A DNA stretch of 64,000 bases from Bacillota bacterium (GTDB lineage: Bacteria > Bacillota > Clostridia > Lachnospirales > Lachnospiraceae), in the NCBI GenBank assembly GCA_023392615.1, contig JAEVYT010000036.1:62001-126000 (forward strand), in the 5' to 3' direction. The position numbers were made by a program, and so were the translations under genes. A model generated the notes under the pieces. The model was given only the letters and a program-made list of their open reading frames with translations. It had not been told where the DNA came from and ran no database searches. Each line of letters starts with the position of its first letter. Positions within the stretch are counted from its first letter, which is position 1. Positions 9,223-18,237 of the stretch are shown in pieces.

Positions 9223-9933
9223 TTAGAGTATACTGTTTGTCTTCTGCATAGATCTGGGCAATGCATCCTTGGCATTCTTCCAAGGTTCGTCAGCGTAACG
9301 ATAATCAAATTTGTTTATGAACCATTCCAAATCATCCCTAACTCTTTTCATGTTATCTAGGTATAAAGCATTTAACTCTGTAATAAAGTTTGATAATTCA
9401 TCACCTTTGAGATTGGATGGTGCTTCTTTATACAGCATCTTGAAATGTTCAGAACAAAAGCCCTTTGATGCCTTAAACTTTTCACGAAAATCATGATCGG
9501 TATGATAAAGATGAAAGATTGTTGCAAGGTAACGTTGAAATGTTGTATTTATCTTATCACATACAAAGCAACTTTTTTCTACCGTATCTAAAAAATCAAC
9601 TAGCGGTGATTCCTCTGATTTCTTACGAAACAACGAGGAAGCGGTAACCTTGACTCCGGAATGTTTTTCAACCGTTTGAATTGTTTTATCCATGTGTGAT
9701 TTTAACATCAAAGCCAATCCCAAACGATTTTGATTTTGATAAAGCTGATTAAGATGTTTCTCACAAAATCCCATACGTGAAGTCGCTTCTCTGATATCAT
9801 CTTCCATATAACTCGGTCCCATCGTATATTCTACCGCATCTGTCTCAAGCTTCTTTTTCATAGCACAAAGAGGACATTCGCATTCCGCTCCAAACGCTTC
9901 ATTCACCGGGATCGTATATAATTTTTCTTTCAA
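9223..9933 (-). CDS. DUF6062 family protein
   Basis: This 236-residue soluble protein of unknown function matches the DUF6062 family found in Lachnospiraceae. It begins with a metal-binding-like pair of cysteines (CECPLC), has a second cluster SCFVCDKI near residue 120, and FCEKH and FCSEHF motifs, so it may bind zinc. The start codon appears to be TTG at 9933, preceded by AAGGCGGG. It follows the DUF2225 gene by 27 bases and both follow glnS on the same strand. No function can be given beyond probable metal binding. Confidence 0.8.
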   Translation of the reverse strand: MKEKLYTIPVNEAFGAECECPLCAMKKKLETDAVEYTMGPSYMEDDIREATSRMGFCEKHLNQLYQNQNRLGLALMLKSHMDKTIQTVEKHSGVKVTASSLFRKKSEESPLVDFLDTVEKSCFVCDKINTTFQRYLATIFHLYHTDHDFREKFKASKGFCSEHFKMLYKEAPSNLKGDELSNFITELNALYLDNMKRVRDDLEWFINKFDYRYADEPWKNAKDALPRSMQKTNSIL

Positions 9934-9960
9934 AGTAAGTACCCGCCTTTATCTTAGCAA

Positions 9961-10803
9961 TTAATTCTTCTGATCCTTTATCATATCCTTGATTTCTCTA
10001 GCCTTTTGTTTGATACGCTCATTAGCATCTTTGGATATTAACACTCTAGATATCCATCTGCCAGCTTCATCATACTTTCCGATTTTTCTAGCTAATTCAG
10101 CCATTAATAAAGTGATTGTAGTTTCATCCATACCACACATCGGAAAATCTTCTTTACTGAAAGCCTCTCCAAAACCAGCGTAGGCTTTTGATAGAAAATC
10201 CTCTTCTTCAATCCTTAATTCTTCGATAGCTTGTTTATAATTCGGGAAATCCTGTGGTAAATTCTCTGATTTTCCTCTAATCACCCAGGCAGTTTTTAAG
10301 CAGGTATAAGCTCGTTCCGAAATCTTTGATTTCTTTACAATTGCATTTACCAACGCCAACTTGTGTCTGGATATCGCATCGTCGTAGGTAAATATATTAC
10401 CGGTTTCCTTCAATCCCCTGAAGTTCGCTGAAATATTCGTTTTGATTAAATTAGACTGTGCTGAGGATACATATTTAAAAAAGCGATTTAGTGCGGCAAA
10501 TCCACAGGTAGGACAAACAATCGCATCATATTTTAAGGGATCCATATTCTCATACAAAGGTCTTAAATCGGTATCTAAGGATAGAAGCTTTACCTTGCCG
10601 GATTTCACTGTCTTAGTTTTAAATTCATTGTCACAAACCGGACAGGTATAGGTCTTGTCAAAGATATTATCTTCTTCAGAAAATGCCGGTTTTTCATTTT
10701 CACCGGATTTCTTACCACTTTCATTATCCTTGGTTTCATAGATATCCATATTAGATAAACCACCGAGACCAAATTCCTCTAATCCAGAAAATATATTAGC
10801 CAC
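9961..10803 (-). CDS. DUF2225 domain protein
   Basis: The 280-residue protein has a DUF2225-type N-terminal half with two zinc-ribbon-like cysteine pairs, TCPVCDNEF and VCPTCGFAALN, followed by a helical C-terminal region that looks repeat-like (about residues 130-270). The start codon is most likely GTG at 10803, because GGAGG lies 7 bases upstream and no ATG fits. It lies 29 bases downstream of glnS. The role is unknown; the helical half suggests protein-protein contact. Confidence 0.83.
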   Translation of the reverse strand: MANIFSGLEEFGLGGLSNMDIYETKDNESGKKSGENEKPAFSEEDNIFDKTYTCPVCDNEFKTKTVKSGKVKLLSLDTDLRPLYENMDPLKYDAIVCPTCGFAALNRFFKYVSSAQSNLIKTNISANFRGLKETGNIFTYDDAISRHKLALVNAIVKKSKISERAYTCLKTAWVIRGKSENLPQDFPNYKQAIEELRIEEEDFLSKAYAGFGEAFSKEDFPMCGMDETTITLLMAELARKIGKYDEAGRWISRVLISKDANERIKQKAREIKDMIKDQKN

Positions 10804-10832
10804 TGCTAATCCTCCATTCTATAATGTATTTT

Positions 10833-12542
10833 TTACTGCTTATTCGGGTTGTAAGAGCTTTTCAATGACACAATTCGATTAAAAACCGGATTTTCCGGAG
10901 TAGAATCTTTGGAATCCAAACAGAAGAATCCCTGTCTTAAAAATTGGAAGCTATCCGGTGCTTGAGCTCCTTCTATGCTTGCCTCTATATAGCAATCCTT
11001 TAATATTGTGATTGAATTAGGGTTTAAATTCAAACTTCCATCTTCATTATATACACCCTTGGATTCATCCACAATATTCTCGTACAAACGTACTTCCGCT
11101 TTCTTTGCTGTTTGTGCAGCAACCCAGTGGATTGTACCTTTTACTTTTCTTGCGTTAAAACCAGAACCGCTCTTTGTCTCCGGATCATAGGTACAATGAA
11201 CTTCAGTCACATTACCATTCTCATCTGTAACATAATCCGTGCAGGTTACAAAGTATGCATTCATAAGTCGAACTTCATTCCCCGGGAATAAACGGAAATA
11301 TTTCTTCGGAGGTTCTATCATAAAGTCATCACGTTCAATATATAATTCTCTTGCAAACGGAACCTGTCTGGTACCCATTGCTTCATTTTCCTGATTCACC
11401 GGAGCTTCTAGATATTCAACCTCGCCCTCCGGATAATTCGTGATTACTAATTTAATCGGATCAAGAACAGCCATAATTCTAGGTCTCTTTAACTTTAAAT
11501 CCTCACGGATACAGTATTCTAACATCGCATAATCTACAGAACTCTGGCTCTTAGATACACCACATAGTTCCATAAACAGCTTTAAAGATTCAGGAGTAAA
11601 GCCTCTTCTTCTTAGAGCACTGATGGAAACCAATCTAGGATCATCCCATCCATCAACAATACCTTCCTCCACTAATCTCTTAATATATCTCTTACCGGTA
11701 ATTACATTGGTAAGATACATTTTAGCAAATTCGATCTGCTTCGGAGGAACCTCATATTCTAATTCCCTTACCACCCAGTCATATAGCGGGCGATGATCTT
11801 CAAACTCCAACGTACAGATGGAATGAGTTACGCCTTCAATCGCATCTTCAATCGGGTGAGCAAAATCATACATTGGGTAAATGCACCATTTATCGCCGGT
11901 ATTATGATGAGATACCGCTGCTACACGATAAATAACCGGATCTCTCATATTGATATTCGGGGATGACATATCAATCTTTGCACGAAGAACTTTAGAACCA
12001 TCTGCAAATTTACCTACCTTCATATCTTCAAACAGTTGTAAATTCTCTTCAATGCTTCTGTCACGGTAAGGACTATTCTTACCGACTTCTGTCAGCGTTC
12101 CACGATATTCTCTGATCTCTTCTGCTGTCAGGTCACAAACAAATGCTTTCCCTTTTTTTATCAACTTAACGGCAGCCTCATACATCTGATCAAAATAATC
12201 GGAAGCAAAGAACAAGCGATCTTCAAAATCTCCACCAACCCACTTAACGTCCTTAATAATAGAATCTACAAATTCTGTTTTTTCCTTTGTCGGATTCGTA
12301 TCATCAAATCGAAGGTTGAACTCACCACCATATTTTTTTGCCAAACCATAATTAAGTAATATTGATTTTGCATGACCTATATGAAGATAACCGTTTGGTT
12401 CAGGTGGAAATCTGGTAACAATCTTCTTTACCTTACCCTCTTCCAAATCCTTATCAATAATCATCTCAATAAAATTTTTTGAAACCGTAGCCTTTTCCTC
12501 CGGCTCCAAATGATTGTCTTCCTTCATATTATTATTGTCCAT
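10833..12542 (-). CDS. glnS: Glutaminyl-tRNA synthetase
   Basis: This 569-residue class I synthetase charges tRNA-Gln with glutamine in the cytoplasm. The HIGH-type motif PPEPNGYLHIGHAKS is at about residues 46-60, FDDTNP follows, and the GlnRS signature EDAIEGVTHSICTLEFEDHRP is intact. The C-terminal beta-barrel anticodon-binding region is also present. Where E. coli GlnRS has the KMSKS-type sequence VMSKRKL, this protein aligns as ITGKRYI, keeping only the KR pair. GGGAGG precedes the ATG. I looked for a T-box leader upstream and saw none. DUF2225 and DUF6062 genes follow on the same strand. Confidence 0.96.
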   Translation of the reverse strand: MDNNNMKEDNHLEPEEKATVSKNFIEMIIDKDLEEGKVKKIVTRFPPEPNGYLHIGHAKSILLNYGLAKKYGGEFNLRFDDTNPTKEKTEFVDSIIKDVKWVGGDFEDRLFFASDYFDQMYEAAVKLIKKGKAFVCDLTAEEIREYRGTLTEVGKNSPYRDRSIEENLQLFEDMKVGKFADGSKVLRAKIDMSSPNINMRDPVIYRVAAVSHHNTGDKWCIYPMYDFAHPIEDAIEGVTHSICTLEFEDHRPLYDWVVRELEYEVPPKQIEFAKMYLTNVITGKRYIKRLVEEGIVDGWDDPRLVSISALRRRGFTPESLKLFMELCGVSKSQSSVDYAMLEYCIREDLKLKRPRIMAVLDPIKLVITNYPEGEVEYLEAPVNQENEAMGTRQVPFARELYIERDDFMIEPPKKYFRLFPGNEVRLMNAYFVTCTDYVTDENGNVTEVHCTYDPETKSGSGFNARKVKGTIHWVAAQTAKKAEVRLYENIVDESKGVYNEDGSLNLNPNSITILKDCYIEASIEGAQAPDSFQFLRQGFFCLDSKDSTPENPVFNRIVSLKSSYNPNKQ

Positions 12543-12815
12543 GAAGAACCTCCCAATTGGTAATTTATTTGAATTGACTCAATCAACTCATTTGTCTGTT
12601 ATTTATCATTAAAATACTCTTTAAATATAGGAATTTCAAGTAGTATCTTCCATAAAAATATTATTTTTATATAATAACACAGATTAACATAACTTAAAAG
12701 CACGAAATTACAAAATTAGTTCATGCTAGTTCTAAGTGACTACAAGTAAATCCATTCCATAAATATAATCCAAGAACGGATTAAAAACACGAAGACTAGG
12801 AAAATGGTATTATCC
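12543..12815. other. Intergenic region upstream of glnS
   Basis: About 270 AT-rich bases hold no recognisable gene and no T-box consensus. A weak candidate promoter for glnS on the minus strand is TTGAAA followed 17 bases later by TATTTT. Confidence 0.35.
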
Positions 12816-12870
12816 TCAAAAAACAAAGAATGCTATCCTACCACATGAAACTTATTGGTAAATAGCATTC
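12816..12870 (-). terminator. Intrinsic terminator after DUF3810 gene
   Basis: The arms GAATGCTAT (12828-12836) and ATAGCATTC (12862-12870) form a perfect 9-base stem with further partial pairing in the loop. On the minus strand it is followed by TTTGTTTTTTG. It sits about 50 bases after the stop codon of the gene ending at 12923. Confidence 0.75.
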
Positions 12871-12922
12871 CTTTTATTATGTTTCTTCATTCTTTGATGA
12901 TAAATGTTTCATTAAGATATCT

Positions 12923-14035
12923 TTATTGTTCCTCATGCTCTTTTTTGTATTTCGCTAATAAAAGATCAAGCATTCTGTCATAGCTTCGTACTCCATCCGA
13001 TTGATTATTTGCCTTCAGATAGGTATCATTTATTTTATTGGATACCGTACTTATGGTTTTATTCTCGAACTTTGCCCAGTAATTGGAATTATCATCAAAA
13101 TCCTTTTTTACACCATCACTATATAACTCCGCCACTTTAAAATACAAATCCTGATCTGCTTCATACAAAGCATTGCCGGCAGTTACGAGTGCCAACATCG
13201 TACCACTGTATTGAAATTCGATATCACCCGATTTCATTCCTGCAAGATAAGCCAAGTAATTTGCCTCGTCTTCTCTCATAAAACCATGCAAATGCGCTAG
13301 CTCATGAAGCATTGTAGCAGGGATATTATAGTCTGGAATGTCCACATTCACATTTGCTTCCATCGTAAATGGAATAAAAATACCGGTAATCTCCGTTTGA
13401 GACATAGCTTTCGACAACAGTATTGGCTTTGGTGGTCCGTAATGCCCCTTGAGTATCGGATAATCTTTTGATAAGGCTTCATACGCTTTGTTTGCCCGCT
13501 TCGCCAGTTCGTAATTATTCTCAGATAATTTGAATACTCCGTTATCATCGGTGCTCTTAATCTTCGATCTTAAGTCATTCGCCTCCAATGCCAAACTTTT
13601 GGTCAATGAATACAACTCCTGTACCGAGGATTTCTCTATTGTCAGGTTGGAATAATCCGCAAAGGAATATCGATAATAGTTAAGACCCCCACACATCAAA
13701 AAGACAAACCATATTACACTTACAGTACATAATACATTAATAAGGCCTTTTATGAATTGTTCTTTACGATTCTTCTTATTAATAATCAATACTATTATAA
13801 ATCGTACCAATAATGCGAGTGCAATCGCCGGGAGTGTGACGATTAGTATTTCCGCAATTGAGAAGGGCACCAATCCGGTTATCCTGCCGTATACTTGTGA
13901 AATCCATTTGTAAATATGCTTTGCATAGATCTGTTCTGTAAAAAAACGATTGCTCCTCGCTAATAATGTCATAAATATGGATATAGGAAGCAGGCCTAGC
14001 AGATAAATGCGTTTATATTTTAAGATATGTTTCAT
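12923..14035 (-). CDS. DUF3810 membrane protein with HExxH metallopeptidase motif
   Basis: The 370-residue protein matches DUF3810. It has an N-terminal membrane segment (about 10-27), two more between about 60 and 125, then a large extracytoplasmic domain. That domain contains MLHELAHLHGFMREDEANYLAYLAG, in which HELAH followed by a downstream Glu resembles a zinc metallopeptidase centre. Substrate and role are not known. It is a single gene with its own terminator; GAGGA precedes the ATG. Confidence 0.85.
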   Translation of the reverse strand: MKHILKYKRIYLLGLLPISIFMTLLARSNRFFTEQIYAKHIYKWISQVYGRITGLVPFSIAEILIVTLPAIALALLVRFIIVLIINKKNRKEQFIKGLINVLCTVSVIWFVFLMCGGLNYYRYSFADYSNLTIEKSSVQELYSLTKSLALEANDLRSKIKSTDDNGVFKLSENNYELAKRANKAYEALSKDYPILKGHYGPPKPILLSKAMSQTEITGIFIPFTMEANVNVDIPDYNIPATMLHELAHLHGFMREDEANYLAYLAGMKSGDIEFQYSGTMLALVTAGNALYEADQDLYFKVAELYSDGVKKDFDDNSNYWAKFENKTISTVSNKINDTYLKANNQSDGVRSYDRMLDLLLAKYKKEHEEQ

Positions 14036-14181
14036 ACGAAATCCTCACTAAATATGTATCCAAGTTATATTGCTAGCTATTGTCTATGATATCGTAACAC
14101 GAAAACTCTTTAGGTGCAATCACCTCCCCCCACTTCTAGCAGTGAAATGAATGGGAATAGAGTGATTCCTTGACAGCTAAT

Positions 14182-14220
14182 AAAAAACGAGAGGATGTTT
14201 CATCCATCCTCTCGTTTTTT
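14182..14220 (-). terminator. Intrinsic terminator after metQ
   Basis: The stem ACGAGAGGATG (14187-14197) and CATCCTCTCGT (14204-14214) has 11 perfect pairs with a 6-base loop, flanked by A and T runs on both sides. It ends the metNIQ operon, three bases after the metQ stop. Confidence 0.93.
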
Positions 14221-14222
14221 GA

Positions 14223-15035
14223 TTAAAACTTAGGTACTACAGCACCCTTATATTTGTCATTAATGAACTTCTTTACTTCTTCACTTTGTAAAGCTTTTAA
14301 TAATACTTTGATATCTTCTCTGTTTTCATTTCCTTTTTTCACAGCGATAATGTTACCATAGGTTTCTGCTGCTAAGGAATCTTTGCTTTCCACAGCGATT
14401 GCATCGTTTTCTACGCTTAAACCAGCTTGAATTGCGTAGTTACCGTTTACTACTCCTAAATCTACATCTTTTAAGGAACGAGCAATCTGAGCTGCTTCAA
14501 TTTCAACAATTTTTACATTTTTTGGATTTTCTGCAATATCATTCTTTGTAGCATTGATGCCGGCGCCATCCTTTAATTTGATGATACCATTTTCTTGAAG
14601 TAACAATAGTGCTCTTGCTTCATTGGATGCATCATTTGGAACTGCAATCTGAGCACCATCTTTCAGTGTATCGATTGTTTTTGTCTTGCCAGGATAAAGA
14701 CCAAATGGCTCATAGTGGATGATTCCCGCAGAAGCCAATTCTGCTTTATGCTCTTTATTAAAGGAATCCATATAAGGAACATGCTGGAAGTAATTCGCAT
14801 CCAAATCACCACTGTTAAGTGCTACATTAGGTTGTACATAATCATTATATACTTTAATATCCAATTTATAGCCTTCTTTTTCTACTAAAGGTTTTGCTAC
14901 CTCTAAAATCTCAGCATGAGGTACTGCACTTGCACCTACCACGATGGTTTTATCAAATCCGGCTTTCTTACCGCAGCCAGCTAAGGATGCTACGATTAAT
15001 GTTAGTACTAATAGTGTGGTTATCAGTTTCTTCAT
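14223..15035 (-). CDS. metQ: Methionine ABC transporter substrate-binding lipoprotein
   Basis: This 270-residue lipoprotein is the substrate-binding part of a MetNIQ importer. A signal peptide with the lipobox LAGC places the lipidated Cys at about residue 21. Mature-domain motifs include YNDYVQPNVALNSGDLDANYFQH and the NLPA family sequence AVPNDASNEARALLLLQ. AGGAGG precedes the ATG. It is the last gene of metN-metI-metQ, 77 bases after metI. NLPA proteins bind L- or D-methionine; a few bind cysteine-related ligands, and the Cys-rich leader upstream makes that worth keeping open. Confidence 0.95.
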   Translation of the reverse strand: MKKLITTLLVLTLIVASLAGCGKKAGFDKTIVVGASAVPHAEILEVAKPLVEKEGYKLDIKVYNDYVQPNVALNSGDLDANYFQHVPYMDSFNKEHKAELASAGIIHYEPFGLYPGKTKTIDTLKDGAQIAVPNDASNEARALLLLQENGIIKLKDGAGINATKNDIAENPKNVKIVEIEAAQIARSLKDVDLGVVNGNYAIQAGLSVENDAIAVESKDSLAAETYGNIIAVKKGNENREDIKVLLKALQSEEVKKFINDKYKGAVVPKF

Positions 15036-15112
15036 AATTTATTTCCTCCTAAGTTAATTTATATTTTAAAACTATCTACTGTTATCAGTATGCTACGAAA
15101 ACATATTTCCTA

Positions 15113-15772
15113 TTATAATCTTCGATCAGACTTTTTCGTAATTGCTGACCCTAATTCCTGTATAACCTGTAATATGATAATTAATAATATTACCGCAACT
15201 AACATAATATCTGTTTGATAACGGTAGTAACCGTAACGAATTGCGATATCTCCCAATCCACCACCTCCGACAAAGCCTGCCATAACGGTATAACTTAATA
15301 TAGTAGAAATGGCTATCGCACTACCAATGATCAAGGATGGTTTTGCTTCCGGAATCAACACCTTAAAAATAATCTGAAATGGGCTAGCTCCCATACTTTG
15401 TGCTGCCTCAATCACACCCTTATCCACTTCTTTCAAAGAAGATTCTACAATTCTGGCTATGTAAGGCGCAGAAGATACAATCAATGGTATAACAACAGCA
15501 GATGCACCAATGGTTGTACCGATAATTGCTCTGGTAACAGGCATTATAGCAATCAATAATATAATGAATGGAACCGAGCGAACAACATTTACAATGATAC
15601 CAATGATTTTATTCAAAGTAGAGTTCGGGGTAATGCCGTCCTTATCGGTGATGACAAGCAGGATTCCCACCGGTAATCCGATGATATATGCGATAAAGGA
15701 TGAGAACAAGGTCATATATAGGGTTTCAAGAATGCCCATGCCTATCATTTTTAATACGGTTTCACTAAACAT
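15113..15772 (-). CDS. metI: Methionine ABC transporter permease
   Basis: The 219-residue permease has five predicted membrane segments and the BPD_transp_1 coupling sequence EAAQSMGASPFQIIFKVLIPEAKPS, which contacts the MetN ATPase. It overlaps the end of metN by 8 bases and has GAGGAGG inside the metN 3' end, so translation is coupled. Together with MetN and MetQ it forms a methionine importer. Confidence 0.96.
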   Translation of the reverse strand: MFSETVLKMIGMGILETLYMTLFSSFIAYIIGLPVGILLVITDKDGITPNSTLNKIIGIIVNVVRSVPFIILLIAIMPVTRAIIGTTIGASAVVIPLIVSSAPYIARIVESSLKEVDKGVIEAAQSMGASPFQIIFKVLIPEAKPSLIIGSAIAISTILSYTVMAGFVGGGGLGDIAIRYGYYRYQTDIMLVAVILLIIILQVIQELGSAITKKSDRRL

Positions 15773-16778
15773 TATTCTTTACCTCCTCGTATGGAATTTG
15801 GTTCGATACAAGATAATTCAGAATTCTTTTTCTTCCTATCTCATCATTTGGTAATTGAATAATCATTTGTCCAAATGCTTTTCCATCAATATCTTTGGTA
15901 TCTGCAAATAATATGTTAACCGGGGTTTTACTTTCTAATACCATATTTGCAATAACCGGTTCGAAGGAGGTTCTTCCGTCAAATATAATTCTGCACTTAT
16001 ACTCTCCTACAAAGCTCTCAATGTGTGTATCACCAGAGAATACTAACTGCTTTGCAATGGAAGACTGAGGACTAACAAACACATCCTGCACCTCGCCAAG
16101 TTCTGCAATTTGACTCTTATCAATGATTGCAACTCGATGACAAATTTCTTCGATCACACTCATCTCATGAGTAATAACAATCACTGTAATTCCTAGTTTC
16201 TGATTTATTTCTTTTAGTAGGTTTAATATCGATCGAGTTGTCGTAGGGTCAAGTGCACTGGTGGCTTCATCACAAAGTAATACTTTAGGATTCGTTGCTA
16301 ACGCTCTAGCAATTGCTACTCTTTGTTTTTGTCCACCGGACAATTGAGAAGGATAGGCTTTCGCTTTATCGGATAATCCAACAATCTCTAACAGTTCCAA
16401 TGCTCTTTCTTTTGCCTGGCTTTTTGGAAGACCTGCAATTTCCATAGGAAAGCAAATGTTTTGCAATGTATTCCTTTGCATCAACAGATTGAACTGTTGA
16501 AAAATCATACCCATGGACTGTCTTGCCTTTAAGAGTTCCCTCTCAGACAAGGAGCCCAAATCTGCTCCATCAAATATAACTGACCCTGAGGTTGGTCGTT
16601 CTAGAAAATTGATGCAACGAACCAAGGTACTCTTTCCGGCACCACTAAGTCCGATAATTCCAAAGATTTCTCCCTCGTTGATGGATAAGTTAATATCCTC
16701 CAAAGCCTTTACTTCATTATCCTTATTCTGAAACACTTTCCCCAGACCTACCAATTCAACGATTGGCTTCTCATTCAT
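15765..16778 (-). CDS. metN: Methionine ABC transporter ATP-binding protein
   Basis: This 337-residue ATPase drives methionine uptake. Walker A is GLSGAGKST, the signature is LSGGQKQRVAIARAL, Walker B is VLLCDEATSALD, and a C-terminal NIL domain (about residues 260-337) provides the regulatory methionine-binding fold known for MetN. I place the start at the ATG at 16778 because GGAGG lies 9 bases upstream; a longer frame to 16847 lacks a ribosome site. The gene is preceded by a leader peptide and terminator rather than a visible S-box. Confidence 0.96.
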   Translation of the reverse strand: MNEKPIVELVGLGKVFQNKDNEVKALEDINLSINEGEIFGIIGLSGAGKSTLVRCINFLERPTSGSVIFDGADLGSLSERELLKARQSMGMIFQQFNLLMQRNTLQNICFPMEIAGLPKSQAKERALELLEIVGLSDKAKAYPSQLSGGQKQRVAIARALATNPKVLLCDEATSALDPTTTRSILNLLKEINQKLGITVIVITHEMSVIEEICHRVAIIDKSQIAELGEVQDVFVSPQSSIAKQLVFSGDTHIESFVGEYKCRIIFDGRTSFEPVIANMVLESKTPVNILFADTKDIDGKAFGQMIIQLPNDEIGRKRILNYLVSNQIPYEEVKNNV

Positions 16779-16951
16779 ATTATCAAACCTCCAATTTCTC
16801 CAATTCATAATTTCATCATTCCACAAATTCTCTTCCAATATGCCCATTGGTACAATGGTCTATTCGAAGCGCGCGCTTGAGAATAGTGGTATATCACATC
16901 CAATCCGGATGGTTCTTTATGTAATAGGTCATATAGAATTTCGTATTACAC

Positions 16952-16986
16952 AAAAAAACAGGAGTGCCTTGATAAGCCTCCTGTTT
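16952..16986 (-). terminator. Leader (attenuator) terminator upstream of metN
   Basis: On the minus strand AAACAGGAG and CTCCTGTTT form a perfect 9-base stem with a 13-base loop, followed by a run of seven T. It lies between the leader peptide gene and metN. The loop contains CTTATCAAG (minus strand), which is exactly complementary to CTTGATAAG inside the leader-peptide coding region (17052-17060). The two pairings are unlikely to coexist, as in amino-acid attenuators. Confidence 0.85.
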
Positions 16987-17020
16987 ATGAAATCATTCTT
17001 CCGAAACACAAGCTTTATGC

Positions 17021-17131
17021 TTATGTTAGCGGCATGACAACATCACATTCACTTATCAAGCAAACATGTTTCACCGGCATGCAACACATACCGCACATAT
17101 TAACGCACATAGTGACAAATGATGTTCTCAT
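17021..17131 (-). CDS. Met/Cys-rich leader peptide of the metNIQ operon
   Basis: A 36-residue open frame starts at the ATG at 17131, 6 bases after a strong AAGGAG. Residues 8-18 read MCVNMCGMCCM, and the whole peptide holds six Met and six Cys. It ends at a TAA at 17021, 35 bases before the terminator. A sigma-A-type promoter lies just upstream. This arrangement (promoter, short peptide with clustered control codons, terminator, biosynthesis or transport operon) is that of a classical transcription attenuator. Ribosome stalling at Met or Cys codons would free the downstream CTTGATAAG segment to pair with the terminator loop. The role is inferred; the peptide itself probably has no other function. 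Confidence 0.8.
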   Translation of the reverse strand: MRTSFVTMCVNMCGMCCMPVKHVCLISECDVVMPLT

Positions 17132-17179
17132 CGCTTTCTCCTTCCGAATGTATACTATTTATATATGAATTGATGCGCT

Positions 17180-17209
17180 AAGTATACATCACCACATTAA
17201 CGTTTGTCA
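17180..17209 (-). promoter_or_regulatory. Promoter of metNIQ leader
   Basis: On the minus strand a perfect TTGACA (17204-17209) is followed after 18 bases by TATACT (17180-17185). Transcription would start about 40 bases before the leader peptide ATG. Confidence 0.8.
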
Positions 17210-17318
17210 ATACTAAATTGTCAAATTTAGAATCAATCAAAACCAATTATTGGAATATTAGTTAATAATTAGTACTGTATTAATCCTGTAATAATTAATA
17301 TATTGTCACAAATCATTA

Positions 17319-18218
17319 CTATCGATCTCGAATCACTTCTTCCGACTCTACCTTCCCAATCAAAATATCAGAATCCGGTTTATGCTTCTGAAGGTTTTTC
17401 TGAATAGAAGCATCGCTGTGATTTGCATAACAATAGATACAGCCATTCATACAGGTGTTGTAAACACCAATATCCACACTTTGAATGCACCGACATCCCG
17501 GTCGTTGGCTCTTATCCTTCTTTTTATTAATCGAATGTCCACAGATTCTTTCTATCAGATTACGGTCGATACATGATACCGAAGCAACATCTATACCGGA
17601 TATCTCAATGCTTTCACAACAGGTTTGAAGATTAATCCCATATCTTTGTGCTATCCTAAAGAAATGCATGCTCACTTCTCTCATCTGTTCCTGATCAATC
17701 TCGCAAATAATGCTCTCCTTCACCTGTTTACTCAACTTACGATAATTATCAACAAAACTAATCATACATACATCCGTATATCCACAAAGAGCATTACAAA
17801 GCTTTTCAAATTCCACACAGTGATAGACTATATCCATTCTATGGTTGATAATGATAGGATCATAACGCCAGATCATTCTTTCTTTGCCTATAAGATCTGA
17901 TAATTGCTGAAAGGTTTGAATTATTTCTTCCTTGCGTCGCAAATTCCGTTCAATATCCTTCTGATAAGGGGTTAGTGTAAAATGAAAATAATATTTATAG
18001 TGAAGTATATCAATCATTGGTAGCTTATCGATCATTGGTGCCGGATCCTTTGTCCAAAAAACAATACAATCGATCGTATCCGGCGATAGTTTAATCCTAC
18101 TGACTTGAGAATGATTGAGCGGATTCCTGGTTAAAACATACCCGTCCTTCAAACGATTTAAAAACCAATCAGGATAATAGCACGGTATATCAGTTCTTCT
18201 CGAAGCCGAAAGAATCAT
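17319..18218 (-). CDS. DUF1848 family protein
   Basis: The 299-residue protein begins MILSASRRTDIPCYYPDWFLNR, the hallmark of DUF1848, and continues with VFWTKDPAPM. Near the C-terminus a cysteine cluster, PGCRCIQSVDIG then CMNGCIYCYANH, looks like an iron-sulfur site; CxxxCxYCYAN resembles radical-SAM-type spacing. The ATG at 18218 has GGAGG upstream; a longer frame to 18260 would begin inside a terminator hairpin. Function is unknown. It stands alone between the met leader and a tRNA gene. Confidence 0.87.
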   Translation of the reverse strand: MILSASRRTDIPCYYPDWFLNRLKDGYVLTRNPLNHSQVSRIKLSPDTIDCIVFWTKDPAPMIDKLPMIDILHYKYYFHFTLTPYQKDIERNLRRKEEIIQTFQQLSDLIGKERMIWRYDPIIINHRMDIVYHCVEFEKLCNALCGYTDVCMISFVDNYRKLSKQVKESIICEIDQEQMREVSMHFFRIAQRYGINLQTCCESIEISGIDVASVSCIDRNLIERICGHSINKKKDKSQRPGCRCIQSVDIGVYNTCMNGCIYCYANHSDASIQKNLQKHKPDSDILIGKVESEEVIRDR

Positions 18219-18237
18219 ATTAATTCCTCCTATGAAT

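Noticed and set aside
12543..12815. T-box leader for glnS
   Set aside because: The T-box sequence and an antiterminator/terminator pair are not visible.
16779..17318. S-box (SAM) or T-box riboswitch upstream of metN
   Set aside because: I looked for conserved S-box and T-box sequence and saw neither; the region is explained by a leader peptide and terminator.
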